Counted from the stretch's first letter, positions 23,775-35,520 are shown. The stretch is DNA of 64,000 nucleotides from Meghimatium bilineatum (GCA_034231615.1 CM067298.1:29766127-29830126); one strand, 5' to 3'. Notes: generated from the letters alone by a model not told the origin. A program made the numbers and translations.

Positions 23775-24928
23775 TGGGGTGCACAGGCTGCTACATTGCT
23801 CTCGGCGGACCCAGTGTTAGCTGATGAAAAAGATCCCAAAAGTACCTCATCGTATTGCACCTTGGAAACAGAAGTATGAGGCTCGTCCTGCTTCTGGCAA
23901 ACACTTTTGGGATCGTGTCCGGGAATGTGAAGGCTGCAGATGGAATGATATTTGATTGAAAAAGACAAGTAATATCTCCTCTGTGCCAAAACAAAGAAAC
24001 GGTCGACACACAGTGACGCAGCTCTGTCCGGCTCGAGCATTGGAGGAGCGACCAAGTAAATTATCTCGAAATGGCCAGATATCACAGCGAATAGGAGTCC
24101 AAATGACAACGTATTGGGTACAATAAGAGTGCAGCACAGCGCCAAAGGGCAACGCTACGTGCAAACGGAAAGGAAAAACGTCAAAAGGAAATCGAAACTT
24201 CAGTACTGTTCAGTTCGAGAACGTACTTTTAGTTCCTGGTGTTCCTAACAGAACAGGCCTAACTCCTACAGTCTATACTTTCCTATACCGGAACCATACT
24301 CGCGGAGATTTATTCTGCTCGAGAACAAGCTTCGAGGCCGACGTGCTTCTACTCAAGACTTGGACGTTCACGATATCTGTGAATGACACCTCGGCTAAGA
24401 AGGCGAACGAACCCGAATCCAACTCTACCATCGACGCTCTCCTATACCATAATCATGCTCGCAAAGGGAAAAGGTTCGTGTAACCGATTGTTACATGCAC
24501 AATACCTCTAATTACACAGACGAGTTCACTGGCAGCGGAACAACTCATGCAAGATAAGCGTAGTCGACCTAAGCCTAAATCCTTTACTACCGTCCCCACG
24601 GAGACTGCCACCAGGACATGTTTTAGCCTGAAAAGTCCAAGGACACTGGGTGATAAACCGTCATGGGGTAGAGTCGATATACACTCTCCATCTGGCGACA
24701 AATAGGAATGCTGTCACAGGCTAGGGAAACCTACTATTAAAGGCATAGCGAGAACGGATGTGCTGGGTTTCGGATGTCCAGACTAGAGAATGTTAAGCTA
24801 ACCATGGTGCAAATAGCACAGCTATGCTGTTGGACTAGCAGCACAACGTACTTCACATTCCCCGGCGGAAATCACACGAACTTTCGTGTTGGTTATCAGA
24901 GAGCAGATGCAGAAAAAGAAGATGCTGA
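23775..24928 (+). repeat. R1.2 element, near full length
   Basis: It begins TGGGGTGCACAGG and ends in an A-rich tail (CAGAAAAAGAAGATGCTGA), 1154 bp. Diagnostic blocks are CGGCGGACCCAGTGTTAGC, TTGGGATCGTGTCCGGGAAT, CGGCTCGAGCATTGGAGG, CACCTCGGCTAAGAAGG and CCCCGGCGGAAATCACACGA. The flanks ATGCGGTG (left) and ATACGGTG (24929-24936) may be a decayed target duplication. No frame encodes a protein I recognise. Confidence 0.8.
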
Positions 24929-25029
24929 ATACGGTGTGTAGTGGCAAATTCAGTCAAATAGAAAGAAAAAAAACAGAAGACGGTAGACGGGGTTTAAACC
25001 AGGTCCGTTCATCTGGCACCTTTTCGCCT

Positions 25030-25358
25030 CGCAAATTGAGTCGACACGTTTATATTATTCAATTATATTATATATCGGGAAAGCATTTGACAAGATTTGG
25101 AGACTTAAAGAAATTGCTAAATTTCAAGGTAACTTAAGAATGTACAAATGGGTAAAAGCATATCTGCATAACAGAAGAGCCAGGGCACAATTGAGCAAGA
25201 AAGTCCTACTGCGTCATGGAGTCCCCCAGGGAGGAGTCCTGTCACCCACACTTTTCTTGGTTTACATCAATGACCTAGTTACCGAACTACCACATGAGAT
25301 CAAAGTGACAATGTATGCTGATGACCTGGTGATTTGGTGCACGGAAAAAAACATGTGA
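25030..25358 (+). mobile_element. LINE N2 reverse transcriptase fragment
   Basis: Starting at GKAFDKIWRLKEI, the sequence reads MYKWVKAYLHNRRARAQLSK, HGVPQGGVLSPTLFLVYIND and MYADDLVIWCTEKNM, then stops. These are the RT palm blocks with both parts of the active site (the first D in KAFD and the YADD box). It matches the N2 copy at 16256-17562 closely where they overlap. Both ends are truncated. Confidence 0.85.
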
Positions 25359-25729
25359 CAATGGCTATGTCACTAATGGCTTCAGAGTCCAGTTCATCAA
25401 ACATAATTATTTTTCAATGGCTAGCAAAATGTATCACCAAAATATTAAAACTTTGAACTGTCAGAAAAAAGGAAGATCATTTCTTCACAGGACATGCTCG
25501 CTGTCAGACGAGAAAGTAGCACTCTGACCAGTACACCACTGGCAGTCAGTCAGATTTAAGTGTTATTTTGTTGCTGGTTGTATTTCAAAACTGATGAGAG
25601 TAGTGATGCTTTTAATCATTACAATTGTAGGTTAGTGTTAATGGATGAAGCTGAGATAATCGTTGTTGATTTAACATTTTCAGTATCTTCCTGTGTGAAA
25701 ATTGTAGGAAAGATTTGTGTTTTAAAATA
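25359..25729. other. No gene recognised
   Basis: AT-rich sequence between the LINE fragment and a Penelope-like terminal region. Nothing identifiable. Confidence 0.4.
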
Positions 25730-26240
25730 TGTTTAATAGGTTTTATACAGAATACAACAGAGCAAATCGACGTTCCGATCAAAAAGTCTTTATCAAGACA
25801 AAGACAACAAACAAAGAAACGTAAATAGTATCTCCTCAAGGGATGAGGCGGAAGATACTTACCTAAACAATGGTCATTGTTTCGTTTTCATGTGTCATAT
25901 TACCTTTTTGATGACAAATTTGATGACCTTTGTTGTGGAAAATCGCTAAATCGGGAGGGGATGGGTTTGCTTTATTGCTCGCCTTATGACCAAGTCTAGT
26001 ATTAAAAGTCATGTCCAGTTTTGCTAGGAGAAGTGAGGGGGATTTAACACCCCCCCCCCCCAATTCCACGCCCCCCCCCCCCCAATACCCTATCTTAAGA
26101 TAGCACCAATATATGCTGGAATTATATGATTACACGTAATCCCCTCGTATATCGGTGATTGTCTCTATTTTAATAAAGACCATTGGTCAAAACGTTGATT
26201 TGTTTTGTTGTACGCTCTCTGTAAAACCTATATGGTATAC
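25730..26240. mobile_element. Inverted pair of Penelope-like terminal segments
   Basis: The minus-strand segment at about 25730-25860 (AATAGGTTTTATACAGAATA, AAATCGACGTTCC, AAAAAGTCTTTATCAAGACA) and the plus-strand segment at about 26130-26240 (AATAAAGACCATTGGTCAAA, ACGTTGATTTGTTTTG, AAAACCTATATGG) are diverged inverted copies. Each carries the signature TTGATAAAG-stem-CAAAACG common in the terminal repeats of Penelope-like retroelements. The middle holds C runs at 26050-26083 and no coding region. It resembles the younger palindromic insertions at 33104 and 53144 but is older. Confidence 0.55.
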
Positions 26241-27512
26241 GACGTGCATTCAGTCCGATTTAATTTAATTCATTAAATTATTGAAAGAAATCGAGGACAT
26301 TTTGTATGTTCTTGTTTATTTCAAATCTGAACAAGATGGAAGATATTGGTTGAGGACCTATTTTCAGCGGGAAGGAAATGTGAATAGATGAAGAAAGATG
26401 TAAACCAAACATTGTAGCAACCTGAAAATAAATTTGAAAATATTTGTAAATGAAATCGGCTGCCGCCATTAATAAGCTCACAATCTAGCTCATCGATCTG
26501 GCGAGAAAGCTTGCTACCAAACGTGTCCGTGTGCCAGGTGAACCAGATGTTAGAAACTAGGTGCATGAGTGCACATAAAAATATGTTCGTTGACGACTCG
26601 GCGTATGTGTTGAGTGTATAGTGATGATTGACAACAATCACTGGCCTGATGATGCTAAATACCAAGTACATACATTTGGGGAGGAGTGGTGGGTGAGTTC
26701 AACATTCACCCTCCTTATGTTCAACACACACCCTACTAAGGAATCACAGCACAACTTTTAGAGTTAAGAACTTACCCAAAAGGCTGATACCCCCCCCCCC
26801 CCATTCTTTTTAAACAAGTTTTTTTTAAATCATCAAAAATCTCATGGTTGCTGATCCAGCGGTCCATGCTCTTTGACCCAATGCCATTGTGTGATATGCA
26901 TGTGTTATCAAAAATCTCATAAAGAAGAGGAAATTGCAATGAAAATAGGCGAATGACTCATTTTCTTTAAAGTAAACCACACCCCCCCCTTCTGAAGACG
27001 TATCTACGATTGTGGCAGTGTTTGCCAACCTTTTTTTTTTACCATGCCCCATCTAAGTCATTATATACATATTTTTGTTATATATTACATGACGTCAAGT
27101 GAGCACAGATAAATGTCATTGCATGAGATCAACACAGAAGACAATTCTTGAGGACGGCTTCATAAATACGAGGCAAATACATTTTCCAGCGATATTCTTG
27201 AAAAATAGTTCAATTACGAAACATCCCTGGCAACGCTTCTTGATAACCGATTGTTTTTATATAGTCTTAGCATATCCTTATATATATATATATATGATAC
27301 ATCTAGATGACCGTGGTTAGGGTCTTGATGACCTTGACACTGACTGTGCCATCTATATCTTGCTCGTGACCATCGTCTTTTAAGACATATCGGCTAAATT
27401 TCGAATCATTCTTCCAACATTGCCGCATTTCGCTTTTCCCATGATTTTCATTTGCTGTCGGCACAAAATGACTAATGAAAATGACGAGAAAACGTTAAAT
27501 GCAACACTTTAT
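26241..27512. other. No gene recognised
   Basis: A C run at 26790-26802 and a T run at 27032-27041 stand out. Around 27420-27510 there is a partial relative of the palindromic MITE at 9177. A 116-codon minus-strand frame at 26321-26671 resembles no family I know. Confidence 0.4.
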
Positions 27513-27524
27513 AATAATGACCCG

Positions 27525-28715
27525 TGGTGCTAAGGGTACCGCATTGCTCTCTGCGGACCTAGGGTTAGCCGATAATCAAGATCTCAAAAGTACCACCTTA
27601 CGGTGCACTATGGAAACAGAAGTAGGCATATACGGCAATAGTTTCCTCTGGCAAAAACTTTTGGGATCGTGTCCGGAAATGTGGAGGCTGCAGATAGAAT
27701 GAGAATTGACTGCAAAAGACAAGCAATGTCTCCGACACCTCTGAGCCAATACATACAATTTCACGGTCGACACACAGTAACACAGCTCAGTCCGATTAGA
27801 GCATTGGACCAATTCAATTGTCTCGAAATGAGTAGATATCACGACAAATAGATAATAACAATAGAGTCCAAAATCTCGAGTACAATAAGAGTGCAGTACA
27901 GCTCCAGAGGGCAGCGCAACGTGCAAACGGAACAGGAAAACGTTAAAAGGAAACCAGAACTAAAGTGATGTTCAGCTTGAGAATGTACTTGGTCAGCTTG
28001 AGTCCCCGGTATTTCCTAACAGACCTGACCTAACTCCGCAGTCGATGCTTTTATATACCGAAATCATGCTAGCTGAGTGTTTTGTTGAGCTCAAGAACAA
28101 GTTTTCAGGCCTCGGTGCTCCTCGAAATGTGTAGACTTTGACTTGGACGAGCGGTTCATGTCGGGGAATGGCATCTGCGCAAAGAGGGGGAACGAACCCG
28201 GGCCCACCTCTACCGTCGATGCTTTCTTATACCGGAATCATGCTCGCGGATAGAATAGGTTCAGTATCCGATGGGCACACTACGTATAATTTCTCGAGAT
28301 GAATTCACTGGCAGCGGAACACCTCGTGCAAGATAGGCGTAGTCGACCCAATTAAATACTAAATCCATGACTACCGTCTCCAGGACACAGTCACCCAGGG
28401 GCAGGTTTTGGCCTGAAAATTCCAAGGGCGCAGTGGGTGATAACCCGTCACGGGGTAGAGTCGATACACATTCGCTGCCTGAGGACAAATAGGAAGGATG
28501 TCGCATGCTAGGGAACCCACTACCAGAATTAAAGGCATGACGAAAACGGATATGTTGGGCTTTGGATGTCCGGGTCTCAGATATACTCGGCCAACCAAGG
28601 TGCAAATAATACAACTCTGCTGTGGAACTAACAGCATAGCGTACTTCACGCTGCCCGGCGGGAATCACACGAATCCTCATGATGGTTATTAGAGAGCGAA
28701 CGCAGAAAGAAGAAG
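27525..28715 (+). repeat. R1.2 element with target duplication
   Basis: A 1191-bp copy begins TGGTGCTAAGGGTACCGC and ends CGAACGCAGAAAGAAGAAG. It is flanked by AATAATGACCCG (27513-27524) and AATGATGACCCG (28716-28727), a 12-bp target duplication with one mismatch. Internal blocks match those at 23775-24928 in order. Minus-strand frames of up to 139 codons exist, but their peptides are not conserved in the other copies. Confidence 0.85.
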
Positions 28716-28758
28716 AATGATGACCCGATGAGCCACCAGGACTGTATAATTGACGAAG

Positions 28759-28920
<162 letters not shown>

Positions 28921-28969
28921 TAGGGTACGGCTATATAGATATAGACACTTGTCAAGAAGCGTTGTAGGA

Positions 28970-29350
28970 TGTCCACCGTGAACGATTTCTCAGGGGCATA
29001 ACGAGCTCTAACATGGATGAACCTCGTATAGAAAACGCCTTCTCTAAAATAATCTTGCTTACAGATCTCCAGTAGTGTCACTTTTACATGTGTTTATCCG
29101 TTTTGGCTTCAGAAGAGGGGTTAGCTGCACGGACGCCTTGTTCACGCTGAGACTAATGAGTGAGAGAGCGATAGAATACAACAAAGAACTAAACGCAATA
29201 TGTATAGATCAAGATAAGGCGTTTGATAGAGTCAACAGGGACAAACTATGGGAAACTCTGAAAATGTATTGTATCAAAGGACAACTGCTAGAAAGTATAA
29301 GATTTTTGACTATCGTTAGTATGCCGCCTGATCGTTCCTGTCAACTCTAA
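28970..29350 (+). mobile_element. RTE-like LINE reverse transcriptase fragment
   Basis: The frame at 29075-29350 reads IRFGFRRGVSCTDALFTLRL, SERAIEYNKELNAICIDQDK, then AFDRVNRDKLWETLKMYCIK. This is the RT finger-palm region with the first active-site D in the 'DxxKAFDRV' block. It matches the minus-strand LINE at 60953-62200 in the region just before that copy's open frame. No YADD part follows; both ends are truncated. Confidence 0.75.
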
Positions 29351-29474
29351 AGCATTGGTACCCTCGTATTTTGAAAGTTATTTTTATGTGTGTTGAGATG
29401 GGTTTCCAGTATGCAACAAATACTAATCTCTTTCTGGTGCAAGGTGTTTTCTAGTTCGTTTTTTTTTTAAATTT

Positions 29475-30070
29475 TTAACCTCCCTCTGCATTCCAGTGTA
29501 TAATATTTAGAGGGGTTTTCGTGCTGTCTGTTTGGCCAGTATATTTCTTCTTCTTCCTCCTGGCTCCACGAGGTAGACTAGAAGGACCTCCGGTAGCTGG
29601 GGGTGGATTCTGTCGAGGTTCAGAATCCGGCACTGTTCCTGCCTGGGAGAACTTCCCAGGGCAAGTACCATGCTGATTTTTTTTTTTTTTGTCGTGCAGA
29701 TATGTCAACTATTCGGGTTGCATGGTTGCTGGTGCGCCTCTCGGTCTGGCATATCTGACTTCAGCACCTGTGCTTGCTTGGGCAGGACTATGGCCCTGCT
29801 CGATATTGGGTTGGCCCGACCAATCTTAGCTTCCAGCCTCTGTTGGCTGGACTAAGCCCCAATCTCCATGTCAAGGAGCTGGCGTCGATGTATGATGTAG
29901 CCTATGTATGCTGTCGTGTGGATTTGGTTGAGATATGTCTATGTATAACGCTCTTCCTTTTGAGCCAGTGGCCCTGCGGTCCATCAATTGGTTGTTTACA
30001 GTTACTGCGGATTATGTGTTGTGCCGTTGTAAGGTTGGTAATAATTCCTGGTTTGGGCAGCTATTTTTAG
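29475..30070 (-). mobile_element. LINE 5' end (UTR and start of endonuclease frame)
   Basis: A minus-strand frame at 29475-29708 contains HGTCPGKFSQAGTVPDSEPR, PPPATGGPSSLPRGARRKKK and, at its end, KTPLNIIHWNAEGG. The last block is how the AP-endonuclease domain starts in I-group LINEs (…LNIIHWNAEGV…). The rest of the endonuclease is missing, so this is a 5' fragment, unusual because LINE copies normally lose the 5' end. The upstream 29710-30070 part pairs in sequence with 37985-38290, the 5' part of another copy. Confidence 0.6.
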
Positions 30071-30439
30071 TAGAAACCGACACGTTTTGTGACGCAGTAG
30101 TATGATCTTTTTAGACGCAAACTGTCATTGGATACTAAAGCGAGATAAGAAGTACCCATGTACTTGCATGTTTCTGTTCTGATATGCAAAGTGACCAGGT
30201 CATTGGCTTTGTCAGCGATTGTTTCATGTAATTATTTCTAAGCATTGGCGCTGCATCCTAAGATCGAATGAACAATTCTATACTTAATAGGGACATCGTA
30301 AAAGCGAAGAGTCAGACGGATACTTTAGAGCTTTGGTAAAGATAACCTACTGAGCATTGCGTGTTCTTCGTGTGCGCATCCAGTTTCAAATTTCGCAATG
30401 TGACCTAAATGTACTTAAACAGAAACGCTTAAGCATCGC
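30071..30439. other. No gene recognised
   Basis: Nothing identifiable. Confidence 0.4.
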
Positions 30440-30625
30440 ATGTAACTCGATATTTCTTCTTCTTCAGCGTTCATTCTCAAACTCCTGCTGGATCTCCCTT
30501 GTAGCATGACCATGGTCCTACTAGATTTCCAGCAGGATGTAGTCCAGAGAATGGAAATGCGTTGTGTCACCGTTTTATTTGCGCCAATGGCCCGACACAT
30601 CCGTCTTCGGCGGATAACCAGATAT
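30440..30625 (-). repeat. SINE-like unit (family A), best copy
   Basis: On the minus strand it runs CCGAAGACGGATGTGTCGGG, GCGCAAATAAAACGGTGACA, CAACGCATTTCCATTCTCTG, GACTACATCCTGCTGGAAAT, AGGACCATGGTCATGCTAC, GGAGATCCAGCAGGAGTTTG and AGAATGAACGC, and ends in GAAGAAGAAAT. It is the most complete family A unit here, with a clear GAA-repeat tail. Confidence 0.7.
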
Positions 30626-31429
30626 GAAGCGAATAATTATCAACACAAATATCTAGAAATACTTATCACAGAAGATATTATGGTATTCCATACATCCATG
30701 ACTATTTGACAGTTTTCTTCTCTCTCATTCAATGTTTATTGCGTATTACTATTGTTGTATTCTGAAGACGCCTTTCGGCACGATTATCTTTTCCTTCCTG
30801 TTGCGTTTAGGTCACAGGTTCGTTCTCACTACCTGCTGCATAACATGTTGTATACCTGAGAAAATGAGTTATGTTATTGTTTACAGCTTGAATACGATAT
30901 CTACACCTTTCGAATCATACATTTGGTTTTAGTATGGGTCCCTTTCATCCTTTATGTGATGAGACAGCTAAACTAAAATTAAAGCCGATCACTATTGTGG
31001 GATCCTGCAGACATCTTTGCACAAGGTTAATTTATCTAAGTAGTGAACCCACCATTACCAGAACAATTGCAATTTTGTACTTCACGACTTTTTTACACTT
31101 TTTATTCTGTACTCAACATCACGAACTTGTTTTGTTTTCACTTCTTATTCTGTACTCAACATCACGAACTTGTATTTACTACCTATTTTGTACTGAGGGC
31201 CGTAAAATATGGAAGGAAAGGGTGTGGTTGTAAAGTGCAAGTACCCACTATTGCTCGTGTAAATAAATATTTAACTCTGGTTACAGAAAAAGTAGTAAAT
31301 AAAAAAAGGCATCACATTTCGCTAAACTATCTCCATCGAACACAACCGTGCTCCTATGTATATACACGAATATTATTTTTAATGATCTTCAGCAACATTA
31401 AATGAGTTATATACCTAGCTGTTTTGAGT
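30626..31429. other. No gene; one direct duplication
   Basis: TTATTCTGTACTCAACATCA-CGAACTTG occurs twice, at about 31098 and 31147. Nothing coding is supported. Confidence 0.45.
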
Positions 31430-31560
31430 AACACATCTACATAGAATCAATGTTTCGACCAAAAGTACTTTATCAAGATAGAAATAACGAAAAGCAGAAT
31501 TTAAGAACAAAGTCGACCGAAGACCACATGGAGTTTTGTGATGGAAACTGATAGATATTC
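31430..31560 (-). mobile_element. Penelope-like terminal fragment
   Basis: ATCAATGTTTCGACC, AAAAGTACTTTATCAAGATA and the following GAAATAACGAAAAGC are the reverse complement of the TTGATAAAG-stem-GAAACG signature. No coding part is attached. Confidence 0.45.
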
Positions 31561-31859
31561 AAAATAAGGTATATAAATAAACATGATGAAACTAGAATAT
31601 ATACAAGTAAATTGGAACCTCGAGAACACAGATGAAGAGGACAATACAGGACAGAGATCGATAATTGCATGCTGGAAGCTCCTGTTCCGCGGAGAACTGA
31701 TATGAAATAGATATACAGGTAGACGGGTACAATGGTGAATGAGTGGACATATATATAGATAGAGCTATTAGGTAGGTAGGTAATAGAGTATGTAAATACT
31801 GTCTCCCACATATACAAATGTGGATGTAACTGCATTCTTGATTAGAAACTAGCATCACA

Positions 31860-32530
31860 GCACGTGGAGCATTCCCATAAGTGATCCGCTCTCCGTTCCA
31901 GCAGCCATTCCAGTGTATGTAGACTCAGAGTTCTGGTCCGGTGTTTATTGCGTGATCTTAGGAGCCTTTCAAAAAAATTATATTTCCTTCCCTCCCTTCT
32001 AGATACACCCATTTCTAACATTCTCTGTATGTGTACGTTCTCAGTCTCATTTACATCATCTTCATCTTGAAATGAATGTATTACTGCCTTGATCAAGTCT
32101 GCTTTATCTCTTCTCAGCATTGTGTCGTCTATCGTCACATTGATTGCCAATACGTCGGCTCTCTTGTTTCCTCTGACCCCAGCATGGCCAGCATGACCAG
32201 CATAATCCAGGTAATGCTCAGGACAATTGAGTTGTTCAATAAGTCCCACCATTCTTTTCTCAGCATGAACTTTTCTATCTTGCGCAGCATGCTTTGAGAG
32301 TCTGTGAGTATTACCGAGTGTGTTGATGTATCAGCTATCAACCAATCAAGTCCTGCTGTAACACCCTCTATCTCCATCCTCATGATCTATGTGACAGCAG
32401 AGTATACTGAAGATTTCTCAACCAATTTCACGTCGTTTCTGTAGGCAACAAAACCCTAACCACTTGTATTTGTATTTCTGTTAACTGAGCTATCTGTGTA
32501 TATAATTATGTCTTGTGGTTTCGAGTGTAG
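31860..32530 (-). mobile_element. LINE fragment with RNase H domain
   Basis: Minus-strand pieces read DIIIYTDSSVNRNT (about 32460-32515), MRMEIEGVTAGLDWLIADTS (32324-32383), THSVILTDSQSMLRKIEKF, and then YAGHAGHAGVRGNKRADVLA (about 32145-32204). These are the four RNase H motifs with the expected D, E, D and D. The tail continues HRTRTLSLHTLEWLLERRAD and HLWECSTCCDASF, a cysteine-rich C-terminus. It is a different LINE from N1 and N2. The domain is readable but needs frame changes. Confidence 0.75.
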
Positions 32531-32694
32531 CTGAGCCAGGTTACAGTGCATGTAACTATATACACCTGTTTAAACAATATCAGAACTGTATGGAGGAAAG
32601 CTCATCATATCTACCATATGAATTACCAGCATTGATTGGCTGAGTACCTGTTTAACTCTTAATTATTGATTCCTATTATCTATCAAATGCCGCC

Positions 32695-32855
32695 GAATTA
32701 GAATGTGTCGGGCTACTGGTGAAAATAAAACGGTGGCGCAAAGATGTTCGTTCTCTTGATTACATCCTGGTGAAAATTTATTAGGGACATTGTCTTGCTA
32801 CAAGATAGATTCAGCGAGAGTTTGAGAAGTAACACTAACAATCACTGCTGAACTA
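32695..32855 (+). repeat. SINE-like unit (family A)
   Basis: AATGTGTCGGGCTACTGG, AAATAAAACGGTGGCGCAAA, GATTACATCCTGG, GGGACATTGTC and GCGAGAGTTTGAGAAGT match family A. The tail is not clear. Confidence 0.6.
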
Positions 32856-33103
32856 TATCAATACGACTGTTGTGAAATAAATGCAATCTGGTATTTGTGT
32901 TCATGTTATTTTACAGGCTGTGATATCGATATGTCCACACGATTGCTCAAATATCATATAGTGTGTATATTCATGATATATTAGTTATTCATAAAATTTT
33001 GTTTTGATAATTTATGCAGTTTGCAATTGTAGCTTGTGTTCTGTGTGCACTAACTTCGTGACCTATCGACGATAAAAATAACAAACTACGTCACTGCGAG
33101 AAG

Positions 33104-34171
33104 TATAAATAACCAAATGGCCAGAGGGTGTCCGACAAAGTGGATGGTGCCGCAGTAACCTAATGAACAAATAGTAATGCAAAATGATGTAAAAAGGTTA
33201 CTAAAACACTTACCTAGCCTATTAATAAAAAATATATTAAAGAAAAAAAACATACAATAAAACTAAACAGGACAATTCTCAACGTATCGGCTCAAATTGA
33301 ACCTTTTTCAAGAGACAAACAACAGAAAACGACAAAATAAAAAAATAAATAGATGTCTATATTTCATCAAGCCCTCGTCTCCATAATAGCGCAGGGATGG
33401 CAACGCATCTAGTCAAAGTGAAAATGCGTGCATTCATTATAAACAAACCGAAAGTGGGAAATTAGAGACACTATAGATGAGTGCAAGAATAATAAAAGAA
33501 AAAGATAAGAAAAATACCCCTTTTGTCACTCTATCAGACAGGCAGGTTTTAAGAACATAGTCACAACAGGCACGACTGAAGGGAACAGAGACAGATGGGG
33601 ACGTGAGAAAATATTCATGTGACAACCTAGCAAGGCTTGGAAACAACGATCCCGCTGTCTTTGAAACAGGCTTGGAAACAACGATCACTTTGTACCTGAT
33701 CGTTGTTTCCAAGCCTTGCTAGGTTGTCACATGAATATTTTCTCACGTCCCCATCTGTCTCTGTTCCCTTCAGTCGTGCCTGTTGTGACTATGTTCTTAA
33801 AACCTGCCTGTCTGATAGAGTGACAAAAGGGGTATTTTTCTTATCTTTTTCTTTTATTATTCTTGCACTCATCTATAGTGTCTCTAATTTCCCACTTTCG
33901 GTTTGTTTATAATGAATGCACGCATTTTCACTTTGACTAGATGCGTTGCCATCCCTGCGCTATTATGGAGACGAGGGCTTGATGAAATATAGACATCTAT
34001 TTATTTTTTTATTTTGTCGTTTTCTGTTGTTTGTCTCTTGAAAAAGGTTCAATTTGAGCCGATACGTTGAGAATTGTCCTGTTTAGTTTTATTGTATGTT
34101 TTTTTTCTTTAATATATTTTTTATTAATAGGCTAGGTAAGTGTTTTAGTAACCTTTTTACATCATTTTGCA
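33104..34171. mobile_element. Palindromic Penelope-like insertion, 13-bp target duplication
   Basis: The insert is bounded by TCACTGCGAGAAG at 33091-33103 and again at 34172-34184. It consists of a 73-bp tail starting TATAAATAACCAAATGGCC, a 475-bp arm (33177-33651), a 46-bp spacer, and the inverted arm (33698-34172, its last base shared with the duplication). The arms have equal length and I found no difference between them by eye. Each arm holds CTTGAAAAAGGTTCAA, TTTGAGCCGATACGTTGAG, a version of the Penelope-type hairpin signature. There is no coding region; the identical 68-70-codon frames in the two arms are a by-product of the symmetry. Confidence 0.8.
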
Positions 34172-34328
34172 TCACTGCGAGAAGCTAGTTCGAGCATTTC
34201 ATTGGTTGGCAACACGAGTATTCGGTAAGTGACCAATAGAAACCTTTTATTAGCCTTTGACATGGCGCAAATGTACATATAAGACGATTTTTAGTGTCCA
34301 AAGGTCATGCCAAACTTTCTATTTGAAG

Positions 34329-34428
34329 TATAAATAACCAAATGGTCAGAGGGTGTCCGACAAAGTGGATGGTGCTGCAGTAACCTAATGAACAAATAGT
34401 AACGCAAAATGAGGTAAACAGGTTACTA
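34329..34428 (-). mobile_element. 100-bp solo insertion of the same family
   Basis: Flanked by TTTCTATTTGAAG at 34316-34328 and 34429-34441, an exact 13-bp target duplication. The insert matches the tail and first 27 bp of the arm at 33104-33203, starting TATAAATAACCAAATGGTC. The constant TATAAATAACC end and the variable other end suggest minus-strand orientation with 5' truncation. Confidence 0.85.
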
Positions 34429-34596
34429 TTTCTATTTGAAGCCATGTTTATCGTCACATTAACTAGTCACAACAACTGGCCCGAATTGTATCGTCTGTTA
34501 TCAAAAGCGTGTTACGCCAAATATTGTAATCACCATTATATATTTTTCACGTTTTTTCCACTATTTTTTTCCCACCGTTCATTCTTAAACTTTAGT

Positions 34597-34723
34597 TGGC
34601 TAGAAGGATGTATACCTACTCCGGACAAATGAATATGTTAGTTAGCAGGATGTATGCCTACTTCGGACAAATGAATATGTTGATTAGCAGGATGCATGCC
34701 TACTCCGGATAAATGAATATGTT
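34597..34723. repeat. Tandem repeat, ~46 bp, 3 units
   Basis: TAGCAGGATGTATGCCTACT-(C/T)CGGACAAATGAATATGTT is present three times, the first unit starting GGCTAGAAGGATG. Copies differ at a few positions. Confidence 0.9.
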
Positions 34724-35224
34724 GTATCGTGAATTGTATGCTTCCTTTTCTGGCCCAGGCAATATATGGGCCTGAGGATGATCTGACAACTAATTCAACC
34801 AACAAATTTTAATATTGCATCCATTAACATAACCATTACATTCTTTGTTTTTTTTTCTACAAACGTCAGGTCTGATAGTGTCACTTTTGAACGCGTGAGG
34901 TCTTAATTCCTTGTGTGATCTATTGTTTTATTTAGAAAATAGACAACAGATATAGGCCTATATGATGATATCACATTCAGTCTATGACATCGACTCCCTT
35001 GGGTAGCAGAGTTGCAAATATATCTCGAATTTGTTGCATAGAAAAATGATATATATGATGATACCACATTCCCTACGACCTCGACATGACATGGTTGAAA
35101 ATTGCAGCTTGATAATGCCGTCTGTCATTTTTTTTTTTCAATTGTCAGACACCGGAAAATCTTCACTAATCAGATTTTGTCATGTACCCTCTGACATATC
35201 TTCGTCAACTGTGCAATCATGAGG

Positions 35225-35440
35225 GCTTATTTGGGTCACCTTCTAAAGTGACACAATTTGACTTAGGGCTTATTCGTGATTTTAATGTCATAGTTTACAC
35301 AAATGCTGAGATATCGGCGCCTTTCGGTCTGAAGCATCGGACTTCAGCATGGCTTTGGTCACATCCCATATGGGATGGGATAGCCAACTCCATCTCATAG
35401 CCTCCTTAGTCGCCTCTTACTACATGCTTGGAAGGTAAAC
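35225..35440 (-). repeat. SINE-like unit (family B, extended head)
   Basis: AATGTCATAGTTTACACAAA, GAGATATCGGCGCC, GACTTCAGCATGGCTTTGG, GATGGGATAGCCAACTCC, GCCTCCTTAGTCGCCTC and TACATGCTTGGAAGGTAAA are the reverse of the unit at 21335-21567. Confidence 0.65.
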
Positions 35441-35520
35441 CCTGCTTCTATTCTTCACTCCCTTCTCACATAGGGCCTATATTATACTTATTTGCTAATA
35501 GAAGACCATGTCTTTTAAAA

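Noticed and set aside
33437-33912. Two identical peptides on opposite strands (…RLSHEYFLTSPSVSVPFSRA…)
   Set aside because: They are mirror images produced by the palindrome arms and match no protein I know.
33104-34171. Palindrome as a simple assembly artefact
   Set aside because: An exact 13-bp duplication at the outer boundaries, and a solo copy with the same terminus nearby, are better explained by a real insertion. An artefact is still possible without read data.
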